Origin: Ktedonobacteria bacterium
GTDB taxonomy: Bacteria; Chloroflexota; Ktedonobacteria; Ktedonobacterales; JACDGC01
Assembly (NCBI GenBank): GCA_027459705.1
Contig: DAIDHM010000101.1
Span: 1-33,737 of the forward strand
Length of the DNA stretch: 33,737 nt
Direction: 5' to 3'
The notes below the pieces were generated by a model. That model did no database searches. It was not told the DNA's origin and worked only from the letters and a program-made list of their open reading frames with translations. Below are positions 26,941 through 32,002 of this stretch, piece after piece (within the stretch, counting starts at the first letter, position 1; each line of letters begins with the position of its first letter). A program made the translations under genes and the position numbers.

Positions 26941-27062
26941 GAGGACAACATACATATAAGGAATGCATTGTTGCGACGATACTACCATGAGTCAAAACCG
27001 AGGCACATAGTCTCGATCTTCCTCAGGGACTGACAATTCGTCATCGCAAAAGACGAAAACCC

Positions 27063-27091
27063 TTGTATATTCCTTTGCCTCATGGTATAGT
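27063..27091 (+). promoter_or_regulatory. promoter of the TetR / ABC exporter operon
   Basis: TTGTAT (27063-27068), 17 bp, TATAGT (27086-27091) preceded by TGG, giving an extended -10. Transcription would start near 27098. Confidence 0.7.
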
Positions 27092-27116
27092 GTCTTTGAC
27101 CGGAATGATGAAATTG

Positions 27117-27140
27117 GTCATCTAGTCATCTGGTCACCAT
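27117..27140 (+). promoter_or_regulatory. operator-like 8-bp tandem repeats downstream of the TetR promoter
   Basis: GTCATCTA, GTCATCTG and GTCACCAT follow each other without gaps between the predicted start site and the tetR ATG. Position suits a repressor site for autoregulation. TetR proteins normally bind inverted repeats, so the assignment is tentative. Confidence 0.35.
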
Positions 27141-27144
27141 CGAC

Positions 27145-27159
27145 ACCGGACCATCCGGT
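27145..27159. repeat. dispersed palindromic repeat copy in the TetR leader
   Basis: ACCGGACCATCCGGT has 6-bp palindromic arms. It shares the GGACCATCC core with copies in coding regions and sits about 25 nt before the start codon of the regulator gene. Confidence 0.6.
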
Positions 27160-27183
27160 TCAATGACTTGTACGAGGCACACT

Positions 27184-27918
27184 ATGCCAACTCCGCGCGA
27201 CCATACGGCCCAATCCGCCACCAGTACTCCATCGGCTGACGAAGAGAAAAACGAGCGCCAACTGCGCCAGGAACGCATCCTTGATGCCGCCACCACGCTC
27301 TTGATTCGCTGGGGGTATCGCAAGACGACGATTGATGATGTGGCACGCGAAGCGGGCGTCGGTAAGGGCACCATCTATCTCCACTGGAAAGACAAGACGG
27401 AACTCTTTCAGGCCGCGATCTGGCGCGCATCCGCACAAGTGACGGAAGAAGCAAAAGCCTCGATCGCCGCAGATCCCCAGGGTGGGCTCGCCCACCGCTT
27501 CTGGACTCATGGCATGATGGCGATTCTCCGCAATCCACTGCTCGCAAAAATTATGCAAGGCAATTCCGACATCTTTCAGGGATTTATCGGTACCTTGCCT
27601 CAATCGACGGTGGCAGAAGCAAAAGAGATTTTCACGCGGCATTTCAGTCAATTGCAACAAGCTGGCTTGATTCGCAATGATATCTCTGTCGCGATTGCCT
27701 ACCACATCTTCGGCGTGCTCAAGCTGGGGCTCATTCATATGGCGGAGTTTTCCGACCAGGAGAACACGCCGTCATATGAAGAACTCACTGAAGCGATGAG
27801 CGAGCTGATCCAGCGCTGGCTGGAGCCAGTTCACCTCCCCACAGACAGCACTACTGGCAAGGCCATCATCAATGATTGGATGGACCAGGTCAACTCGCAG
27901 ATTCCCTACAACCCATGA
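27184..27918 (+). CDS. TetR/AcrR-family transcriptional regulator
   Basis: The 244-residue regulator has a polar leader of about 25 residues and an N-terminal helix-turn-helix domain: ILDAATTLLIRWGYRKTTID and DVAREAGVGKGTIYLHWKDK. A helical ligand-binding domain follows, of the type that regulates efflux pumps. I prefer the ATG at 27184 because GAGG lies 8 nt upstream; an ATG at 27163 is also in frame. The ABC ATPase gene starts 9 bp after its stop, so regulator and exporter form one operon and the protein most likely represses it until an exported compound binds. It has a normal domain layout, unlike the truncated TetR at 16254-16685. Confidence 0.92.
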   Translation: MPTPRDHTAQSATSTPSADEEKNERQLRQERILDAATTLLIRWGYRKTTIDDVAREAGVGKGTIYLHWKDKTELFQAAIWRASAQVTEEAKASIAADPQGGLAHRFWTHGMMAILRNPLLAKIMQGNSDIFQGFIGTLPQSTVAEAKEIFTRHFSQLQQAGLIRNDISVAIAYHIFGVLKLGLIHMAEFSDQENTPSYEELTEAMSELIQRWLEPVHLPTDSTTGKAIINDWMDQVNSQIPYNP

Positions 27919-27927
27919 ACGGAGGCA

Positions 27928-28881
27928 ATGTTTGCTATGTCAACAATGATCGAGGTTGCCGGGCTGACGAAAAGCTATGGCAACAAACGCGGCATCATCG
28001 ATTTGACCTTCCAGGTCGAGGAAGGCGAAGTCTTTGGATTTCTTGGCCCCAATGGCGCCGGTAAGACAACCACTATTCGCATCCTGATGGCGCTCTTGCG
28101 CGCTAACACCGGAACAGCACGGATCGCAGGCAAGGATGTCTGGGAGGAATCGGTCGCGATCCATAGCTTTGTCGGTTACCTGCCTGGCGAGCTGGCATTG
28201 GACCCTGACCTCACCGGCGGACAGATCTTTGAATATTTTGGCAATCTGCGCGGTGGCATCGATCAGACCTTCCTCAAACAGCTCATCGCACGGTTGGATC
28301 TCGATCCTACTCGCAAGTTTCGGCAGTATTCCAGTGGGAACAAACGGAAGGTGGGGCTGATTCAAGCTTTTATGCACAAACCGCGGCTTTTGATTCTGGA
28401 CGAGCCGACGAGTGGTCTGGACCCACTGAATCAACAAGAATTCGGCCGTATGGTGAGTGAAGTGCGCGCGGATGGCCGGACCGTATTGCTTTCTTCCCAC
28501 TTTCTGTCAGAGGTAGAACAAACCTGTAGCCGAGTAGCCATCATTCGCGAAGGTCGATTGGTGCGCACTGGCGGGGTAACCGAACTGAAAGATATGAAAT
28601 TGCATGAAGTGGTGATGACATTCTCAGTGGTGGTACCGACAGAGGCTTTCGCGCATTTGCCGGGCGTGGATCACACTGAAACCCTTGGCGATGGGCACAC
28701 CCTCCGTTTGACGGTGTCTGGTGGGTTAGATGCTGTTGTCAAAGCGGCCGCCAGCTATCCTGTCGTCACGTTCAGCAGCAACGAACCCAGTCTGGAGGAT
28801 ATTTTCCTGCGTTTCTATGCTAGCGAGAGCGGACCGTCCGCTAATACCCCAAAGCCGAAGGCGGTGAGCCATGTGGTTTAA
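27928..28881 (+). CDS. ABC-2 type exporter, ATP-binding protein
   Basis: This 317-residue ATPase belongs to the drug/polyketide exporter group (CcmA/NatA-like). Walker A is FLGPNGAGKTTTIRIL, the variant signature is YSSGNKRKVGLIQAF (SSGNK in place of LSGGQ, common in this group), Walker B is LLILDEPTSGLDPL, and the switch His is in LSSHFLSEVEQ. A C-terminal domain of about 80 residues ends in PSLEDIFLRFYASESG. The last 20 residues (from ASESGPSANT) include a copy of the dispersed palindromic repeat. GGAGG precedes the first ATG by only 2 nt; the ATG at 27937 (11 nt) is an equally possible start. It overlaps the permease gene by 11 bp, indicating translational coupling. Confidence 0.93.
   Translation: MFAMSTMIEVAGLTKSYGNKRGIIDLTFQVEEGEVFGFLGPNGAGKTTTIRILMALLRANTGTARIAGKDVWEESVAIHSFVGYLPGELALDPDLTGGQIFEYFGNLRGGIDQTFLKQLIARLDLDPTRKFRQYSSGNKRKVGLIQAFMHKPRLLILDEPTSGLDPLNQQEFGRMVSEVRADGRTVLLSSHFLSEVEQTCSRVAIIREGRLVRTGGVTELKDMKLHEVVMTFSVVVPTEAFAHLPGVDHTETLGDGHTLRLTVSGGLDAVVKAAASYPVVTFSSNEPSLEDIFLRFYASESGPSANTPKPKAVSHVV
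28828..28842. repeat. dispersed palindromic repeat copy in the ABC ATPase C-terminus
   Basis: AGCGGAC-C-GTCCGCT is a perfect palindrome with 7-bp arms, read as SGPSA. The flanking AGCGAGAGCGGACC recurs as AGTGAGAGCGGACC at 33387 in the kinase gene. Confidence 0.7.
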
Positions 28882-30520
28882 AAACATCTTTGTCAAGACG
28901 TTACGCGATAGCCGTATCGCCATCTTTGGCTGGGGCGGTGGTCTCGGCTTGATGATGTACGCGGTACTCGTGGCGGTGGCCTCGCTCACCAGTACACCAG
29001 AGGCGCGGCAGACGCTCATCAGTCTCGCGCAATCCTACGCCTTTCTCGCCGAACCGGTACGGGTGGATACTCCTGGTGGCTATGCGACCTGGAAGTATGG
29101 GTTTACGATTTTGATCATGGCGATCTGGCCGTTATTAGTCGGGAGTCGCATGTTGCGTGGGGAAGAGGACCGCGGATCGCTGGATGTGCTCCTCTCCCTT
29201 CCTCGCGGACGCACCCAGGTGGCGCTACAAAAACTCGCAGCGATGTGGACGGCACTGCTAGCCATGGGAGCGCTCATCGGCTTGTTTACTTATGCTGGTG
29301 GTATAAAGGCGCAAGCGAACTATGGACTTGTCGGGGCGATGCTGTTCAGTCTCAATCTCGTCTTGTTCTGTGGAATCTTTGGCGGAATCGCTTTGCTCAT
29401 CTCGCAGTTCACACAGCGTGCGGGTACTGCTGCGGGCGCGACCGGTGGATTGCTCTTCTTCTTTATTATGCTGGATATGCTCCACCGTGTCATCTCGGGC
29501 ACCGAGTGGATCAGTCGTCTCTCCCCGGTGTATTACTATAACCTGAGCAAACCGTTGATTCCTTCTTATGGAGCGAATCCAGGCGCGCTATTCGTGTTAT
29601 TCGCTCTTGCGACGATCATCAGCGGGATAGCCATCTGGCTCTTTGATCATCGCGACGTGGGTGACGCGATCATGCTACCGCGCTGGCTACGCCTGCCTGA
29701 ACGGCAGATGACGCCAGACCAGGCATTAGCGCCTCATAGTTGGTCGATGCGATCCATCTATCTGCGTGGACTGGCCAAGGTCATCGCCCCCACGGTATGG
29801 TGGACGATCGGTATTGCTGGTTTTGCTGGGTGGATGATTATCATCGTCAAGCAGACCGAATCGAAACTTGCTGAATTACTCCAATCTACCCCAACTCTGG
29901 CTAATCTCATCGGTAATGTGGGTGGGGGCAACGCCGAAACGAACGCGACGATGCTCAGCTTCTTCTTCATCATTCTCCCACTGCTGTTAATGGCCTTTGC
30001 GATAGCGCAAGCGAGTCGTTGGGGGGCAGATGAGGAAAATGGCTTACAAGAGCTGCTCCTGGCAACACCACAACCACGCTGGATTGTCTTATTAGCACGC
30101 TATGGGGCGCTGGCGACCGCAACCGTCTTCATCGGAGTTCTGACCCTGGTTGCTACAGCACTTGCGGCCTCGAGCAGTGGCATTGCGCTTAATGGTGGGA
30201 ACCTGGTGGCGGCAACGTTGAGTATGATTCCGCTGGGGGCCTTAGTCGCCTCGCTTGGATATCTGCTCTCTGGTTGGTTGCGCACAGCGATTGATACGGG
30301 CATTCTCAGTTTCTTGTTGGTTGCCTGGTTTTTCATCACGTTTGTCGGGCCAGAACTGAGCTTTCCCACTTTGGCGTTGCGGTTATCCGCCCTGTATTAC
30401 TATGGAACACCGTTATTGAACGGATTGCCCCTCGTGAATACGCTTGGTATTCTGGTGGTGGCGATCGTTGCCCTCGTGCTTGCCACGGTTAGATTCGCGC
30501 AACGCGATATCGGTCGCTAA
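28871..30520 (+). CDS. ABC-2 type exporter permease (COG3559-like, drug/polyketide exporter)
   Basis: The 549-residue membrane protein has two similar halves of about six TM helices each. The first half carries EEDRGSLDVLLSLPRGRTQV after its second helix, and the second half has the matching ADEENGLQELLLATPQPRWI. This internal duplication and the paired Glu/Leu motif are typical of the TnrB3-like exporter permeases (COG3559) that pair with a single ATPase. The ATG overlaps the end of the ATPase frame by 11 bp and follows GGTGAG. With the TetR gene it forms a three-gene efflux operon ending at a strong terminator. The exported compound is unknown. Confidence 0.9.
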   Translation: MWFKNIFVKTLRDSRIAIFGWGGGLGLMMYAVLVAVASLTSTPEARQTLISLAQSYAFLAEPVRVDTPGGYATWKYGFTILIMAIWPLLVGSRMLRGEEDRGSLDVLLSLPRGRTQVALQKLAAMWTALLAMGALIGLFTYAGGIKAQANYGLVGAMLFSLNLVLFCGIFGGIALLISQFTQRAGTAAGATGGLLFFFIMLDMLHRVISGTEWISRLSPVYYYNLSKPLIPSYGANPGALFVLFALATIISGIAIWLFDHRDVGDAIMLPRWLRLPERQMTPDQALAPHSWSMRSIYLRGLAKVIAPTVWWTIGIAGFAGWMIIIVKQTESKLAELLQSTPTLANLIGNVGGGNAETNATMLSFFFIILPLLLMAFAIAQASRWGADEENGLQELLLATPQPRWIVLLARYGALATATVFIGVLTLVATALAASSSGIALNGGNLVAATLSMIPLGALVASLGYLLSGWLRTAIDTGILSFLLVAWFFITFVGPELSFPTLALRLSALYYYGTPLLNGLPLVNTLGILVVAIVALVLATVRFAQRDIGR

Positions 30521-30547
30521 TGTTACAAGCAAGCTAAGAAGATAGCG

Positions 30548-30587
30548 AAGCCCAGATGGTCCAGAAGTCGCTGGCCTATCTGGGCTT
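30548..30587 (+). terminator. terminator of the TetR/ABC exporter operon
   Basis: Arms AAGCCCAGAT (30548-30557) and ATCTGGGCTT (30578-30587) pair perfectly. The inner GGTCCAG / CTGGCC can extend the stem, and the T/G-rich tract GGTTGTTTGT follows. It lies 27 nt after the permease stop. Confidence 0.75.
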
Positions 30588-30728
30588 GGTTGTTTGTATC
30601 TGAAATCACTATCCACGGCGTCTCACCAGCCATAAGATGGAATGGCGCAAGTTGCAAGGTCCGGTGCCAGCCCTCCACTATCCGCTTTCCCCTATCGTTC
30701 TCCACATGACCCACGATCCCTCCATCCT

Positions 30729-30778
30729 CGTAAGGTTTCTGTAAGAAATACTTGCTATAGTGATCAGAGAACCTTACG
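30729..30778 (+). promoter_or_regulatory. extended -10 promoter flanked by an inverted repeat, before the response-regulator gene
   Basis: CGTAAGGTT (30729-30737) and AACCTTACG (30770-30778) are exact inverted repeats flanking an extended -10, TGCTATAGT (30753-30761). GTAAG occurs as a direct repeat 11 bp apart (30730, 30741), the spacing favoured by OmpR-type regulators, and a further ACCTTACGG lies near 30800. Autoregulation by the downstream response regulator is a natural reading. Confidence 0.6.
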
Positions 30779-30863
30779 CATGCAACAGGATGGGGACCTG
30801 ACCTTACGGATCACTTGTCCAGTGCCACCCTGGTACATTTCCTTTAGTGAATCATGAAACTCG

Positions 30864-31736
30864 GTGTGTATGCAGCATCAACCTGGACAATCCAAAGTCA
30901 CTCTCGCATTGGGATGTATAAATACCGACAAGGCCACTACTGCGCGCATCCTCATAGTGGATGATGAAATAGCTATTCGTGAGGTATTGGCACGTTACCT
31001 CACCGCAGCTGGTTTTGCGGTCGCTGAGGTCAGTGATGGAGAGGCAGCCCTGCGGTATTTAACCAGTAAGACGTGTGACTTAATCCTACTTGACCTCTTG
31101 CTTCCTTTGATTGATGGTCGTACCCTCTGTCAAAAGATTCGCGCGCATTCCAATATCCCTATTATCATGATCAGCGCCAAAACAAATGAAGATGACAAGA
31201 TCGATGGGTTCACGGTCGGTGCGGACGATTATGTCACCAAACCATTCAGTCCACGTGAAGTGGTGTTACGGGTGTTGGCTGTGTTACGGCGGAGTGCCGC
31301 AAGGATGGATGGACGCATTTTTCCCGCTGCGCATGAGTTGGCACGAGATCTTCCAGTAGCAGCACCGGATTTTTCGGGGGCACCGGACCTTCCGGCGGCA
31401 CCGGACCTTCTGGTTGAAGGGGCGATGCGATGTGGTGACCTCGTCCTGAATCCCCTGACCAGGCGTGTCGAACGTGGGAAAGACTCTCTCGAATTGACGG
31501 CTACCGAGTTCGATCTGCTGCATGTCCTGATTCTGCATCCCAATCAGGTCTTCACGCGTCAACAATTGTTAGATCAGGTCTGGGGCTATGATTATTTTGG
31601 CGACGCCAGTACTGTGACCGTCCACATCCGTCGTCTCCGCGAAAAGATTGAAATCGATCCGGCCAATCCGCAGTACATCAAAACGGTTTGGGGTGTTGGA
31701 TACACGTTACATGTACCAGCGAGGAGGAAACCATGA
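30864..31736 (+). CDS. OmpR/PhoB-family two-component response regulator
   Basis: After a roughly 25-residue leader, a receiver domain begins ARILIVDDEIAIREVLARYL. The phosphoacceptor Asp is in LILLDLLLPLIDG, the Thr/Ser switch in IIMISAKT, and the Lys in DDYVTKPFSPREV. A winged-helix DNA-binding domain (about 190-285) has LTATEFDLLHVLILHPNQVF, LDQVWGYDYFGD and TVWGVGYTLH. The linker is long and carries three hexapeptides, APDFSG-APDLPA-APDLLV, encoded by the dispersed 18-bp repeat. The start is uncertain: GTG 30864 or ATG 30870, both with weak ribosome sites. Its TGA overlaps the ATG of a small ORF (ATGA), followed by the kinase gene. It is probably autoregulated from the promoter at 30729-30778. 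Confidence 0.92.
   Translation: MCMQHQPGQSKVTLALGCINTDKATTARILIVDDEIAIREVLARYLTAAGFAVAEVSDGEAALRYLTSKTCDLILLDLLLPLIDGRTLCQKIRAHSNIPIIMISAKTNEDDKIDGFTVGADDYVTKPFSPREVVLRVLAVLRRSAARMDGRIFPAAHELARDLPVAAPDFSGAPDLPAAPDLLVEGAMRCGDLVLNPLTRRVERGKDSLELTATEFDLLHVLILHPNQVFTRQQLLDQVWGYDYFGDASTVTVHIRRLREKIEIDPANPQYIKTVWGVGYTLHVPARRKP
31362..31415 (+). repeat. three 18-bp tandem units of the dispersed palindromic repeat in the response-regulator linker
   Basis: Units are GCACCGGATTTTTCGGGG, GCACCGGACCTTCCGGCG and GCACCGGACCTTCTGGTT. They encode APDFSG, APDLPA and APDLLV in the linker between receiver and winged-helix domains. Read in reverse complement, the array matches 24683-24736 unit by unit. Confidence 0.85.
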
Positions 31737-31978
31737 AGAATCCTCATAGTATGGACCGCATCCCTACTTTTCAGATCGTGTATATAGATAATTATATACA
31801 TATATGTAAATATATTTGTAATCATATGCTGATATATATCCATAAATCAGTATATGCATTAGTATATATTATCAACTATTATATGTACAAGCGTATAAAA
31901 GTATATTTCAGGTTTTTACTGAAACGGTATGCATATATTTTTAGCGTAAGTTTTGGTCGACGAGTGAGTACATCATAA
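31733..31978 (+). CDS. small AT-rich ORF, predicted membrane miniprotein between response regulator and histidine kinase
   Basis: This 81-codon frame begins MKNPHSMDRIPTFQIVYIDN and is rich in Tyr and Ile. A hydrophobic stretch around residues 30-52 (MLIYIHKSVYALVYIINYYM) could be a TM helix; basic segments KRIK and KRYAY follow, then GRRVSTS. The ATG overlaps the regulator stop (ATGA) and has GAGGAGG 5 nt upstream. Its TAA lies 24 nt before the kinase ATG. A frame of this length without stops is unlikely by chance in such AT-rich DNA, but codon use (ATA, TAT, AAA) is unlike the neighbours. It resembles no family I know. Either a real small membrane partner of the kinase, or an AT-rich insertion behind an ancestral coupled kinase start. 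Confidence 0.45.
   Translation: MKNPHSMDRIPTFQIVYIDNYIHICKYICNHMLIYIHKSVYALVYIINYYMYKRIKVYFRFLLKRYAYIFSVSFGRRVSTS
31770..31860. repeat. palindrome cluster in the AT-rich segment between regulator and kinase
   Basis: GTATATA-GATAAT-TATATAC (31780-31799), the palindrome TACATATATGTA (31797-31808), and CATATGCTGAT / ATCAGTATATG (31823-31833, 31846-31856; one G:U) follow each other. They may fold in the mRNA or mark an inserted element. Confidence 0.6.
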
Positions 31979-32002
31979 GGAGATGGAGGGGGAGGGACAC
32001 TT

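Larger units (their letters stand above)
30521..30863. other. 343-bp spacer between exporter operon and two-component genes
   Basis: It contains the exporter terminator (30548-30587), a copy of the dispersed repeat AAGGTCCGGTGCC (30656-30668), and the regulatory cluster at 30729-30810. I see no gene. Confidence 0.6.

Noticed and set aside
27037-27057. TTCGTC / GACGAA hairpin upstream of the TetR promoter as a terminator
   Set aside because: The stem is only 6 bp with a 9-nt loop, and no nearby transcript on the same strand needs it.
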